A DNA stretch of 64,000 nucleotides from an uncultured Eubacteriales bacterium. GTDB taxonomy: Bacteria; Bacillota; Clostridia; Oscillospirales; Acutalibacteraceae. Under the pieces are notes generated by a model. That model saw only the letters and a list, made by a program, of their open reading frames with translations, was not told where the DNA came from and searched no databases. Positions within the stretch are counted from its first letter, which is position 1. Every line of letters begins with the position of its first letter. This document shows positions 17,030 to 26,900 of this stretch, one piece after another. The stretch lies in the NCBI GenBank assembly GCA_934454125.1, contig CAKSFA010000004.1:1-64000 (forward strand), given 5' to 3'. The position numbers were made by a program, and so were the translations under genes.

Positions 17030-17652
17030 TATGCATACACCTCCTCAATCTGTGCAATCGCATCTTGAAGCACAATAAATTTATCGGCATTCAAAATATC
17101 ATATACATTTAAGGTGTTTACCAATGTGGTTTTCACGCCTGGAATATTCGCTGCAGAAGCAATTACTTTTTCGTTCTTTTCTGCCAGCACAATCAGCGCT
17201 TTTTTCTCTGAGCCAACGGCTTTGAGCATTGCCGCGATTGTTTTTGTCTTATATTCATCCAGTGCAATTTTATCCACCACAATCAGCTCATTGTCAATCA
17301 CCTTGCTAGAAAGTGCGGATTTCATTGCCAAGCGTCTTACCTTTTTATTTAAGGTATAACGGTAGCTACGGGGCTTCGGTGCAAATACAATACCACCGTG
17401 CGTCCATTGCGGCGCTCTGATTGAGCCCTGTCTTGCATGGCCGGTACCCTTTTGTCTCCACGGCTTTTTGCCGCCACCAGAAACCTCAGCACGCGTCAAT
17501 GCAGACTGCGTACCTTGACGCTGATTTGCAAGATAATTTTTCACCATATCATGCATTACAGCTTTGTTTGGTTCAATCCCGAATACAGCGTCAGAAAGAT
17601 TCACTGTCGAAACTTCCTTTCCAGCCATATCCAATACGGTTACTTTTGGCAT
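17029..17652 (-). CDS. rplD: 50S ribosomal protein L4
   Basis: Assembly protein with a loop reaching the exit tunnel, and the autoregulator of the S10 operon in E. coli. The 207-residue product has VLDMAGKEVSTVNLSDAVFG and the extended basic loop GGGKKPWRQKGTGHARQGSI. Normal length. Its possible regulatory target would be the long leader upstream of rpsJ. Confidence 0.97.
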   Translation of the reverse strand: MPKVTVLDMAGKEVSTVNLSDAVFGIEPNKAVMHDMVKNYLANQRQGTQSALTRAEVSGGGKKPWRQKGTGHARQGSIRAPQWTHGGIVFAPKPRSYRYTLNKKVRRLAMKSALSSKVIDNELIVVDKIALDEYKTKTIAAMLKAVGSEKKALIVLAEKNEKVIASAANIPGVKTTLVNTLNVYDILNADKFIVLQDAIAQIEEVYA

Positions 17653-17669
17653 TTCAACTCCCCCTTTCC

Positions 17670-18302
17670 TTATACTTTCACACTGTCGCGCAGAATTACA
17701 ATGCCGCCATTCGGGCCAGGAATCGCACCCTTAATCGCAATTAGATTGTTCTCTGCGTCCACCTTAACAACAGCCAAGTTTTGCACAGTCACCTTCTCTG
17801 CGCCCAAATGGCCAGCCATTTTTTTGCCCTTAAACACTCTGGAAGGATCCGAGCACGCACCGATGGAACCACCTTTACGTGCAACTGGACCAGTACCATG
17901 AGACTCTTTAAGTCTGCCAAAGTTCCAGCGTTTGATTACGCCTGCCCAGCCCTTACCTTTGCTTGTGCCTGTTACGTCAATCTTATCTCCCGCAGCAAAC
18001 ACGTCTGCTTTGATCAGATCACCCACATTGTAAGCATCCGTATCTTCCACTCTGAATTCTCTCAGATATTTTTTTGGTGCAACGTCTGCTTTTGTAAAGT
18101 GGCCCTTCATCGGTCTGTTCACTTTGTGTGCCTTCACATCGCCAAAACCGATTTGTACGCTGGCATAGCCATCGTTTTCAACGGTTTTCTTTTGCGATAC
18201 TACGCACGGGCCGGCTTCTACTACCGTTACCGGAATCACTTTGCCATCTTCATTAAAGATCTGCGTCATGCCGACCTTTTTTCCGATTATACATTTTTGC
18301 AT
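17670..18302 (-). CDS. rplC: 50S ribosomal protein L3
   Basis: Large-subunit protein with a loop near the peptidyl-transferase centre. The 210-residue product starts MQKCIIGKKVGMTQIFNEDG and has KGWAGVIKRWNFGR, with the typical KGKGWAG tip and SGHGTGPVARKGGSIGA-like segment. AGGAGG precedes the start. Confidence 0.97.
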   Translation of the reverse strand: MQKCIIGKKVGMTQIFNEDGKVIPVTVVEAGPCVVSQKKTVENDGYASVQIGFGDVKAHKVNRPMKGHFTKADVAPKKYLREFRVEDTDAYNVGDLIKADVFAAGDKIDVTGTSKGKGWAGVIKRWNFGRLKESHGTGPVARKGGSIGACSDPSRVFKGKKMAGHLGAEKVTVQNLAVVKVDAENNLIAIKGAIPGPNGGIVILRDSVKV

Positions 18303-18381
18303 CTTTTTTCCTCCTGTGTAGGTTATTGGTTGACCATTTCGTCAACATGACCCCATCTGCCTGTTCGTTGTCTACTGCAGA

Positions 18382-18693
18382 TCAAAGCTTGATCTCAATA
18401 TCAACACCAGCAGGGAGTTCCAAGCCCATCAAAGCCTCAACGGTTTTATTCGAGGGCTTTAAAATGTCGATAAGTCTCTTATGGGTGCGCATCTCAAACT
18501 GCTCGCGGCTATCTTTATACTTATGCACCGCACGCAAAATCGTAATGATTTGCTTCTCAGTCGGCAGGGGCACTGGCCCAGAAACTCTGGCACCTGTGCG
18601 CTTTGCCGTCTGTACAATCTTTTCAGCCGATTGGTCAACTAACTGATGATCATACCCTTTGATTCTTATCCTGATTTTTTCTTTGACTGCCAT
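18382..18693 (-). CDS. rpsJ: 30S ribosomal protein S10
   Basis: 30S head protein that also serves in NusB-dependent antitermination. The 103-residue product starts MAVKEKIRIRIKGYDHQLVD and has SGPVPLPTEKQIITILRAVH. The ATG at 18693 lies eight bases from AAGGAGG; an earlier ATG at 18699 is only two bases from it. First gene of the superoperon. Confidence 0.97.
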   Translation of the reverse strand: MAVKEKIRIRIKGYDHQLVDQSAEKIVQTAKRTGARVSGPVPLPTEKQIITILRAVHKYKDSREQFEMRTHKRLIDILKPSNKTVEALMGLELPAGVDIEIKL

Positions 18694-18773
18694 TGTCATC
18701 GCCTCCTTATTGTAGTTGGCGGGCGGCGCTTTCTGTTTTCACAACACTGTGCCGCGTGTTTCGCAGCATCTCA

Positions 18774-18808
18774 TAAAAAATCCCGGATTAACATTTCATC
18801 AATCCGGG
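18774..18808 (-). terminator. Terminator-like hairpin in the S10-operon leader
   Basis: On the minus strand CCCGGATT (18808-18801) pairs perfectly with AATCCGGG (18789-18782) around an 11-nt loop, followed by a run of T. It lies about 80 nt upstream of rpsJ and about 165 nt downstream of the predicted transcription start. It is therefore placed to attenuate the superoperon, or to stop read-through from the antiporter gene. Confidence 0.7.
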
Positions 18809-18982
18809 GTTGGTGAACAAAAAACGTCTGAGCATGGCACAAAACAGGTATTCCCCCTGCCATTTACCACAATCTCAATTATTCTTTCGCCCGGTTTAAA
18901 ATCGGACATACTCCACGGAAAAACCAGCATAAAATGCCGCAACCTCCCGCTTCAACGCATATCTGTGCAGTCTTGCTTATCT

Positions 18983-19011
18983 AGCATACCACACCTGCCA
19001 TTTAAACGCAA
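18983..19011 (-). promoter_or_regulatory. Promoter of the ribosomal-protein superoperon
   Basis: On the minus strand TTGCGT (19011-19006) and TATGCT (18988-18983) are 17 bp apart, and the -10 is preceded by TGG (extended -10). An A-tract-rich stretch resembling an UP element lies just upstream at about 19012-19040. The predicted leader to rpsJ is about 280 nt. Confidence 0.75.
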
Positions 19012-19142
19012 GCATTTTTTCATTTTTTTCAAAAAATATTCGTGATTTTTTCAATAGAAAATCGCAACCGAACCTTCTGTCTTCGAACCATTATAAAACG
19101 GCGCTTTTGTCAGATACGCCTCAAAACAGTTTCGCAATTTTG

Positions 19143-20558
19143 TTACATGGTAAATTCTTCGGTGTCCACACCACTGAGCACTAGAATATCACCCAGCAAA
19201 ATCACCGTGGAGCCATTTGGTATCACAATATCATTGTTTCTTTTAATCATTACAATTAACACACCTTCGGGTATATCCGCCTCCAGCAGCGACTGATTTA
19301 AAATTGTGCTGTCCTGCGTTACCTCATACTCCAACAACTGCGTGTTATGTTCTTCCTCATAGTCCGTAAACGTTTTCAGCACTGGCGTACTGTCATCTAC
19401 CAGATCCAGTTTTTTAGCCAGCCCTGGCAGCAGCGTCCCTTGTAAAGAAACCGAAATCAATGCCACAATGAAGATGATGTGAAAAATATCATACTGCAAG
19501 GTTGCACCGCCGGTCGTTGCAAAAATCGCAAATACAATCGATGCTGCTCCGCGCAAACCGACCCATGAGATAAAAATCTGCTGCCGTATAGGAAACTTAA
19601 ACCAGCTTAAAATTCCAAATGTTGCAATTGGTCTTGCTACTAAGATTAAAAATGCCGAGATTGCCAGCGCCGGTAAAATCACTGTTCCAAACTTTGACGG
19701 GAATGACAGCAAACCCAGGCAGAAAAAGATCATAATCTGCATCAGCCACGAAATACCGTCCAAGAAATGTACCAAGCTTTTTTTATGTTTGATTTTGCTG
19801 TTACCTACAATAATACCGGTTAGGTAAACACTTAAGTAGCCATTGCCACCCACCCATTCTGTCAAAGCATAAGAAAGCAGACCCACTGCAACCACAAAAA
19901 TCGGGTACAGCCCTTCAATCTTAAACTCCACCTTGCGCAAAATCAATGCCGTAAGCTTGCCCAGCACCGCACCGATGCCCAAACCAAACGCCAACTGCTT
20001 TGCCAACATTAGCGGAATCGAGATCTCCGTATTGCCACTCAGCAACGACAAAAAAATCATTGTCATCATATAAGCTACCGGATCGTTACTGCCACTTTCA
20101 ATCTCTAAAAGCGGGGCAAGCCCTCCCTTCAAGTTTAGCTTACGCGAACGCAAAATCGCAAACACTGAAGCCGCATCCGTAGAGGCTACCACTGATCCAA
20201 TCAGCATGCCCTCAATCCATCCAATGCCAAACACCAGCGAGCAAAAGACACCCACCAGTCCAGCCGTCAACACTGTTCCCGCAGTAGACATCAGTACCGA
20301 AGGTGCAATTACCGGCTTAGCAGTTTTCCAATTGGTTCCAAAACCACCAAAAAACATAATAAAAATCAAGCCGACTGAACATACCTCTTTTGCAATGTTA
20401 AAATTATCAAAATAAAATCCGCCCAGTGCGTCAGAGCCAAATAGCATACCCAACGCCAGAAAAATCAGCAAAGTGGGAATCCCCAGTTTATACAGCACAT
20501 TGCTAGAAACAATGCAAAGAATTACCACCATTGCACACGCAATCATAATTTGTACCAA
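19143..20558 (-). CDS. Cation/proton antiporter, CPA1 family (NhaP2-like K+/H+ type)
   Basis: Integral membrane antiporter expected to exchange K+ or Na+ for protons. The 471-residue protein has about 12 hydrophobic segments. The conserved acidic ion-site region is seen as GSVVASTDAASVFAIL followed by LEIESGSNDPVAYMM, and WVGLRGAASIVFAIFA is present. The soluble C-terminus (from about residue 390) resembles a TrkA-C regulatory domain, typical of NhaP2/CvrA-type potassium antiporters. The start is probably TTG at 20558, seven bases after GGAGG; an ATG four codons later lies too far away. It is on the same strand as proS, 83 bp downstream of it. Ion specificity cannot be read from sequence. Confidence 0.85.
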   Translation of the reverse strand: MVQIMIACAMVVILCIVSSNVLYKLGIPTLLIFLALGMLFGSDALGGFYFDNFNIAKEVCSVGLIFIMFFGGFGTNWKTAKPVIAPSVLMSTAGTVLTAGLVGVFCSLVFGIGWIEGMLIGSVVASTDAASVFAILRSRKLNLKGGLAPLLEIESGSNDPVAYMMTMIFLSLLSGNTEISIPLMLAKQLAFGLGIGAVLGKLTALILRKVEFKIEGLYPIFVVAVGLLSYALTEWVGGNGYLSVYLTGIIVGNSKIKHKKSLVHFLDGISWLMQIMIFFCLGLLSFPSKFGTVILPALAISAFLILVARPIATFGILSWFKFPIRQQIFISWVGLRGAASIVFAIFATTGGATLQYDIFHIIFIVALISVSLQGTLLPGLAKKLDLVDDSTPVLKTFTDYEEEHNTQLLEYEVTQDSTILNQSLLEADIPEGVLIVMIKRNNDIVIPNGSTVILLGDILVLSGVDTEEFTM

Positions 20559-20641
20559 GCAAATACCTCCATTCGTTTGAAAATTTTATGGATGGAGTAC
20601 TTCTTTTATTCCAATCGGCTTATCGCAAATTTTGCGTCCGT

Positions 20642-22087
20642 TTAATAAGATTTCCCCCAATACACCATTGTCTTTGCAGGCTTTCCGCAACATATACACG
20701 TTTGCGCAAGCTGTTCTTGTGCAAACGGCATACAACGAGATGTCAAACCTGCTTCTTCCTTAATGCGTTCTTCACACGCAAGCTCTCCACACCACATCGC
20801 CTTAATAAAGCCCGGTTGATTCTCTGCAAGCTTCTGCATCTGTGCAAAGTCTGTTGCCGTATAAGTCATTTCTTCACGCCGTTGCAATGCCTTCTCATAA
20901 ATACCTTGGCGCACTGCGTCTAACTGCTCTGCAATCACATCTTCCAACTGATCCAACGCTACAAACAGCTTTTCACGGTCATGTCTGCGCACCAATACGC
21001 ACTGATTCTGCATAATATCCTTCGGACCAATTTCCAAACGCAGTGGCACACCCTTCATTTCATACTGCGCAAACTTCCAGCCAGGACTTTGGTCGCTGTC
21101 ATCCATTTTTACGCGAAAACGCTTTTTCAAACGATCACGCAATTCTGTCGCTGCCTCCAAAACACCTTCTTTATGCTGTGCTACCGGTATAATTATCACC
21201 TGAATCGGCGCAACAGCAGGCGGCAGTACAAGCCCGTTGTTATCGCCATGTGTCATGATAATTCCACCAATCACGCGGGTCGAAAGTCCCCAAGAGGTCT
21301 GAAACGGGTGTGCCGGCTGATTATTCCGGTTTTGAAACACAATGTCAAACGCCTTTGCAAAACCGTCTCCAAAATAATGACTCGTACCAGACTGCAACGC
21401 CTTACCATCGTGCATCATCGCTTCCACAGTATAAGTCGCCTCTGCACCAGAAAATTTCTCCTTATCTGTTTTTCTGCCTTTGATAACAGGAATCGCCAAG
21501 TGTTGTTCACACAGTTCGGCATACACCTCCAGCATTTGCTCCGTCTCAACCATTGCTTCCTCTGCTGTTTCGTGCATCGTGTGCCCTTCCTGCCAATGAA
21601 ATTCAACCGAGCGCAAAAACGGCCGCGTTGTTTTTTCCCAGCGCACCACCGAGCACCACTGGTTATACAACTTTGGCAAATCACGGTAAGAGTGAATCAC
21701 CTTTGCATAATAATCGCAAAACAACGTCTCCGAGGTCGGTCGCACACACATGCGCTCCTGCAACGTTTCATCACCACATTGCGTAACCCATGCCACCTCT
21801 GGCGCAAAACCCTGCACGTGATCCTTCTCTTTTTGCAGCAGGCTCTCCGGAATAAACATCGGCAATGCAATATTCTCATGTCCAAGCTCTTTAAATTCCA
21901 TGTCCAAAATATGCTGAATATGCTCCCATATCGCAAATCCATAGGGCTGTATTACCATACAACCACGCACATTGGTATAATCCATAAGTTCTGCTTTTTT
22001 TACAATATCAGTGTACCATTTGGTAAAATCCTCCTCCATCGGAGTAATTGCCTCTACCAGTTTTTCGTTTCCTTTTTGTTGCGCCAT
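20642..22087 (-). CDS. proS: Prolyl-tRNA synthetase, eukaryote/archaeon-like type
   Basis: Class II aminoacyl-tRNA synthetase that charges tRNA-Pro. The 481-residue protein lacks the large insertion of the long bacterial type. It has motif 2 (VVRWEKTTRPFLRSVEFHWQ), motif 3 (SWGLSTRVIGGIIMTHGD) and the C-terminal extension with CICCGKPA ending in Tyr, all characteristic of the short archaeal/eukaryotic-like class found in many Clostridia. The ATG at 22087 has AGGAG ten bases upstream; a TTG three codons earlier is too close to it. A strong promoter precedes it and no T-box leader is visible. Confidence 0.95.
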   Translation of the reverse strand: MAQQKGNEKLVEAITPMEEDFTKWYTDIVKKAELMDYTNVRGCMVIQPYGFAIWEHIQHILDMEFKELGHENIALPMFIPESLLQKEKDHVQGFAPEVAWVTQCGDETLQERMCVRPTSETLFCDYYAKVIHSYRDLPKLYNQWCSVVRWEKTTRPFLRSVEFHWQEGHTMHETAEEAMVETEQMLEVYAELCEQHLAIPVIKGRKTDKEKFSGAEATYTVEAMMHDGKALQSGTSHYFGDGFAKAFDIVFQNRNNQPAHPFQTSWGLSTRVIGGIIMTHGDNNGLVLPPAVAPIQVIIIPVAQHKEGVLEAATELRDRLKKRFRVKMDDSDQSPGWKFAQYEMKGVPLRLEIGPKDIMQNQCVLVRRHDREKLFVALDQLEDVIAEQLDAVRQGIYEKALQRREEMTYTATDFAQMQKLAENQPGFIKAMWCGELACEERIKEEAGLTSRCMPFAQEQLAQTCICCGKPAKTMVYWGKSY

Positions 22088-22148
22088 AATTCCCAATCTC
22101 CTAAACCGATCCCAATCTTGTAATCTCTGATTTTAGGTATACATTATT

Positions 22149-22177
22149 ATTATACCGTCTCAGCTATCTCATTTCAA
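22149..22177 (-). promoter_or_regulatory. Promoter of proS
   Basis: On the minus strand TTGAAA (22177-22172) and TATAAT (22154-22149) are separated by exactly 17 bp. The leader to the proS start is about 55 nt. Confidence 0.8.
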
Positions 22178-22219
22178 TAAAAATTTTTTGTCTGCCAAAG
22201 CAGTACAAAGTGTAAAAAG

Positions 22220-22249
22220 AAAAAAACCGCTCCCAAAATGGTGCGGCTC
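22220..22249 (-). terminator. Intrinsic terminator of acpP
   Basis: On the minus strand a GC-rich imperfect stem (GCCGCACC with GGGAGCGG) around a short loop is followed by seven T. It lies about 35 nt after the acpP stop and just upstream of the proS promoter. Confidence 0.8.
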
Positions 22250-22282
22250 ATGCTGCAAAAACAGCGCTAGGCATCAGAACAA

Positions 22283-22513
22283 TTATGCCTTGTGTGCCTC
22301 AATGTATTTTACAAGGTCGCCAACTGTTTTCACATTCTCAATCTCAGAATCTGGAATCTCAATCTCAAATTCATCCTCAATAGACATCAAAAGATCAACT
22401 ACGTCCAAAGAGTCAGCGCCCAAATCCTCAGCAATATTAGATTCCATCGTAATGGTATCCTCTTCAACGTCGAACTGCTCGCTCAAAATAGATTTTACTT
22501 TCTCAAACACCAT
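22283..22513 (-). CDS. acpP: Acyl carrier protein
   Basis: Carries fatty-acid intermediates on a phosphopantetheine arm. The 76-residue acidic protein has the attachment motif DLGADSLDVVDLLMSIE, with the modified serine in DSL. Length is normal. GGAGGAG lies upstream of the ATG. It stands alone, with its own promoter and terminator and no fab genes nearby in this window. Confidence 0.96.
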   Translation of the reverse strand: MVFEKVKSILSEQFDVEEDTITMESNIAEDLGADSLDVVDLLMSIEDEFEIEIPDSEIENVKTVGDLVKYIEAHKA

Positions 22514-22656
22514 GATACATTCTCCTCCTTGAAAAATTTCAGTTGCGTATCAAGCTATCTTTGGCTTATGATAGACAAAGCAACATAAAATATGTTACAA
22601 TTTCCAAAAAGCCGAGAATCCCCCGCGTACAAGTCCGGCGGTTTTCCCATATGCAC

Positions 22657-22685
22657 ATATTATTCGTAATTCCACAGTTTGTCAA
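22657..22685 (-). promoter_or_regulatory. Promoter of acpP
   Basis: On the minus strand TTGACA (22685-22680) and TAATAT (22662-22657) are 17 bp apart. The leader of about 137 nt to acpP contains GC-rich segments that may fold, but I recognise no known RNA element. Confidence 0.8.
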
Positions 22686-22758
22686 TACGAAAAATAAAAT
22701 TTATTTTTAAAAAATGGGCCCTATTACAAGAACGGCCACCTGAAAAGAGAGTGTTTGT

Positions 22759-23925
22759 ATGAATTTAGAAGAAATCCGAACAAAAATCGATGCCATCGAC
22801 ACGCAACTTCTACCGCTATTTGTGCAACGCATGCAATATGCTCAGCAGGTTGCACAGGCAAAGCAGGCGCAAAATCTACCTATTTTCCATCCCCAGCGTG
22901 AAGCTGAAATTTTGGCACGTACCGCACAAAACGCCGGTGAATTTTCCAGTGAAGCCACAATGCTGTACGCAACGCTCATGGCACTCAACCGTTCTCGGCA
23001 GCACAAGCTGCTTGGCAGCGGTGCTGCACTGCGTACTCGTATCGCCTCTGCATTGCAGAAAAAACACTCTCTACAAACGGCTGCTACCGGTAGAACAATT
23101 GCATTCCAAGGCGTTGCGGGCTCTTTCTCTCACGCCGCAGCAGCACAGCTATTCCCCAGCTGCACCATGCTGCCATTCGAGAGTTTCCGCTCTGTATTTC
23201 AGGCATTACAATCCGGCCAAGCAGATTTCGGCCTGCTTCCGGTTGAAAACTCTTCCGCCGGTTCCGTTGTCGAGGTTTATGACCTCATTCTCAATTATCG
23301 CTTTTCCATCGTGGGTGCCGCCGCACTGCATGTTCATCATTGTCTGGCCGCACCCAAAGGTGTTGCTATCTCAGATATTCGCACCATCTACTCCCATCCC
23401 CAGGCACTGGCACAATGCTCCGATCTAATCGATATGCATAACTGGAAGCCCATTCAACATAGTAACACAGCTGCCGCTGCCAAAATGCTTTCCAAAATGG
23501 CAGAAGAAAACGGCGTCAAAGATGCTGCAGCCATCTGTTCACGCACTGCAGCCTCGCTCTACGGCTTGCAGATTTTGCAAGAAGATATCCAGAATAACAA
23601 CCAAAACCGCACCCGTTTTGCTGCACTGAGCAAAGAAATGTTCATTCCAGAAAATGCAGACAAAATCAGCCTCTGTTTTTCTCTGCCACACACCACCGGC
23701 TCGCTATATAGTGTGTTGGCACGTTTTGCCCTAAGTGGGTTAAACCTGACCAAAATCGAATCCCGCCCGCTTAAAGAAAACGATTCCGGTCAATTCTGCT
23801 ACAATTTCTATCTGGACTTCACCGGCAACGTCAACCATCCAGACACCCTCGACCTGCTCTGCGCCCTCTCCGAAGAACTCCCTGACTTCTCCTTTTTGGG
23901 TAACTATGTCGAATACCACGTATAA
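22759..23925 (+). CDS. pheA: Bifunctional chorismate mutase / prephenate dehydratase
   Basis: Converts chorismate to prephenate and then to phenylpyruvate, the committed branch to phenylalanine. The 388-residue protein has an N-terminal AroQ-type chorismate mutase domain (about 1-90; IRTKIDAIDTQLLPLFVQRM). A prephenate dehydratase domain follows (about 108-290; IAFQGVAGSFSHAAAAQLF, LLPVENSSAGSV and the NNQNRTRFAAL motif). The C-terminal ACT domain (about 300-370) has the phenylalanine-binding IESRPLK motif. The ATG at 22759 has a GAGAG-type site upstream. It is divergent from acpP and separate from the aro operon at 36.9-43.9 kb, which has only the tyrosine branch. Confidence 0.96.
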   Translation: MNLEEIRTKIDAIDTQLLPLFVQRMQYAQQVAQAKQAQNLPIFHPQREAEILARTAQNAGEFSSEATMLYATLMALNRSRQHKLLGSGAALRTRIASALQKKHSLQTAATGRTIAFQGVAGSFSHAAAAQLFPSCTMLPFESFRSVFQALQSGQADFGLLPVENSSAGSVVEVYDLILNYRFSIVGAAALHVHHCLAAPKGVAISDIRTIYSHPQALAQCSDLIDMHNWKPIQHSNTAAAAKMLSKMAEENGVKDAAAICSRTAASLYGLQILQEDIQNNNQNRTRFAALSKEMFIPENADKISLCFSLPHTTGSLYSVLARFALSGLNLTKIESRPLKENDSGQFCYNFYLDFTGNVNHPDTLDLLCALSEELPDFSFLGNYVEYHV

Positions 23926-23963
23926 AAAAACCGCCAAAAGCAGAGCTTTGGCGGTTTTTTATT
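23924..23963 (+). terminator. Bidirectional intrinsic terminator between pheA and the surface-protein gene
   Basis: CCGCCAAA (23931-23938) pairs with TTTGGCGG (23947-23954) around an 8-nt loop. It has A-rich and T-rich flanks, so it serves both convergent genes. Confidence 0.9.
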
Positions 23964-23969
23964 AAGCAT

Positions 23970-26900
23970 TTAATTGCCTGTTCTTGTTCCCTGCACCAGG
24001 GTATCTGTAAAGTTTTTGATTGTGTGTGCACTTCCTGTAAGCGATGACCGTTTTCCAATAACCACGCGACCTGGTTTCATGTTAATTTCCGAAACAACGT
24101 CACCTTCCGTCTCGTAATGTATTACCCGGCCGCTCGCTTTCAAAACATCATATCCAAGTGGAGAGTTAATCCATCCAATACCCGGCGCATTAAATGTCGT
24201 TACAGAAATCACCTGCTGACCATACCTGCCATCTTGTAAAAGCTCTGCTCCTGCGTGTTGTGCCAAATAGCCACCCAAAGAGTGTCCGGTCAAATGAATC
24301 TGAGCATTTGGATAGCGCGCAGCGATAGTCTTCGCATACGCTCTTGCGTATGGAGACTGTATACCTAGACCTGTTCCAACATCGAATAAATCCGTTGTTA
24401 TATCATCAAATGATGTTATTTCCGTTCCTCTAAAAGCAATAATCACTTCTTTTCCGTTTTTTAATGCCATTGCATCAAAACCATTATGCGCAATATGCAG
24501 CTGATCTTCAACCGTCCAGCCTTCAAATTCCTTTGCCAATTCTGCATATTCCGGGTCATTGGCAAACGCCTTTGCCACATCCGATCCCACTGGCAAGCCA
24601 TAGCTCAGCGCGCTTGCAATCGCCAAGTCCCGTGCACCCATGTCCCACTCCAGCGGTTTCGGGTCATCTTTGTCGGTTAGGCCGTCTCCGTCCGTATCAG
24701 CCTTCTTCGGGTTACTTTTCCAGTCATAAACCGGCTTACCGTTTTCCAGCGCACGAATCGGTATCTCTTCACCGTTTTTCAGTCCGTCTCCATCGTCATC
24801 ATCAGTCGGATTGCCGTTTTTGTCCACGCCCAACTCAACACCTTTCAGCGGTGTTGAGCCCGTCCCTGTCGTCAGCTCTCCGCTTTTAATCTTGTCTCTG
24901 TAATAATCCGGCACACCGTCATTGTCGCTGTCCTTTGTGCGGTCAATCGTATTGCCTGCAATGTTGTCAAAAGCGTCCCCAAGGTTTCCGGCCTCCTGTG
25001 CAAAATAATACTTTCCACCGGTTGTGCTTGCAATGCTTTGCAAAAGCGCTGCATCAACATCATCGCCTAGTCCAATCGTAAAAATCGGCACGCCCATTGC
25101 TTTCGCGCTTTGAAGCACTGGCGGAAATTTTTCGGGGTAATAATCCTGCCCATCACTCATATAAATCACATATTGATATGCCGCCTGAGACGATTTTAGT
25201 TGTTCCAGTGCCATTGCAATGCCGGGTGCACCGTTAGTACTTTCCCAGTACGTGAGACCAGTTCTAATTGCAGCTGCCACCCTATCCAAATCCGTTGTCA
25301 AAGGAGAAAGCAATCCTGCATCATGACCAAACTTAATAGCACCAGCACGATCCAATCCCTGTCCCAATTTACTCATAAAATCAGCACAAATATCGGGCAA
25401 TATAAAATTCGGATCGCTATTCTGCATACTACCTGAATCATCCAGCACAAACATAACATCTAGCCGGTTTTCTTTGCCTTCTTCCACATCGCCCACCGGC
25501 GGCATCAAGTCTCTTTCCCAAATCTTGTTAAATGCCACCCTGTTCAGCAAAATATACTTTGAAAAATGCGGCACCTGCACGGTCACCTTGCCGTCTGTTA
25601 CAGTCTGGTTCTCCAACTCTTCCAGCACGCCGTCTGCTTCATTGTAATAATAGATACGCGGCTCAAATTCATCCGAGAGCGTTCCCAGCGCAGTATCATA
25701 CTCAAACGTAATCTCTGCGCTTGTAATCTCACCCTGAGCCGAAAAATCATACGCCTTGCCCAAATAACCCTGAATCGAATCATCTAGCAGCGGTGCCTCC
25801 TCAAGGCTCACCTGCTGCACGCGCAGCGAAGAAACCTGCGCTCCGCCTGCTTCCAACCTCACTGAAGCTGAAACGCCGTTGCCTGCCACCGTCTCCGTTG
25901 ATTTTACCTCAACCAAAAAACTTGACTCAGCTTTCAACGGATCAAATCCATTGGTAACTTCCCAGCCATCGTTTGCACCGTCACCGTCTGTATCTTCCAG
26001 AGCCGGGTTCGTTTTGTATTGATTGATCTCTTCCGCATCGCTTAGTCCATCTCCATCCGTGTCCGCCAAAACCAAGTTGGTTCCAAGTCGCTCCTCTTCT
26101 TTGTTTACAAGGCCGTCACCGTCAAAATCCTCATCGCCATCTAACACACCATTGTGATCTGTGTCTGTGTCAAGTGGGTCATAATTTAACACCACTACCT
26201 CTGTGTAATCACTCAGTCCGTCTCCATCTGTGTCAGCCAAATTCGGGTCTGTTCCCAAAACAATTTCCACAGAGTCACTCAATCCGTCTTGATCACTGTC
26301 CGTTGTGTCGGCAAGGTCTACCCAGCGCGCAAACACGGTGCAGCTCTGCGCTACCGGCTTTGTAAAGTCAAACCGTGTGCCATATTGCAAATCAGAATAC
26401 CACCCGGCAAACGTAAATCCATCCTTAACCGGTTTTTTCGGCACCGTCGCTGTTTGCCCAGACGCCACTGTCTGGCTTGCCACTGCACTGCCACCGGCTG
26501 TATCAAATGCAACTGTATAAGTTGCTGTCTTCGGGTAACGAACATTTGACTGTATCGTATACGCTGTTCCATCAATTGTAATTGTTTTTTCCACTGTAAT
26601 CGTCGCAGTCGTTGTCTCGGCTGCATAAATGCTAACCGGAACAACAGCTGATACCATCACAGCGCATAAAAATATGCTCAACGCCCGAATTGTTTTTTTA
26701 TTCTTTTTCATTGCGATAAAAATAACAACAAACGTTGCAGTCGCACCTATACACAGTAAAATCTGCCAATGTCCATCTCCCGTCTGAGGAGAGGTTTGCA
26801 AAATGCCTTCCTGCCCAGTGGTCAACAATCCTCCGGTTTGCTCAACACTCATGTTCACCATTGCATTTGCTGCATACATCTGCCCTGGTTCCACGGTAAT

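Noticed and set aside
20981..22123. Long 380-residue frame antisense to proS
   Set aside because: Shadow frame; the minus-strand proS is unambiguous.
22149..22177. T-box leader of proS, pheA or the aro operon
   Set aside because: No specifier stem or conserved T-box sequence is visible in the short leaders at 22088-22150, 22700-22758 or 43939-43990.
26732..26800. SPQTGD as a C-terminal cell-wall anchor of the large surface protein
   Set aside because: It lies near the N-terminus of the full-length product, so it cannot anchor the VWA and lipase parts in the usual way; reported as evidence for a fusion instead.
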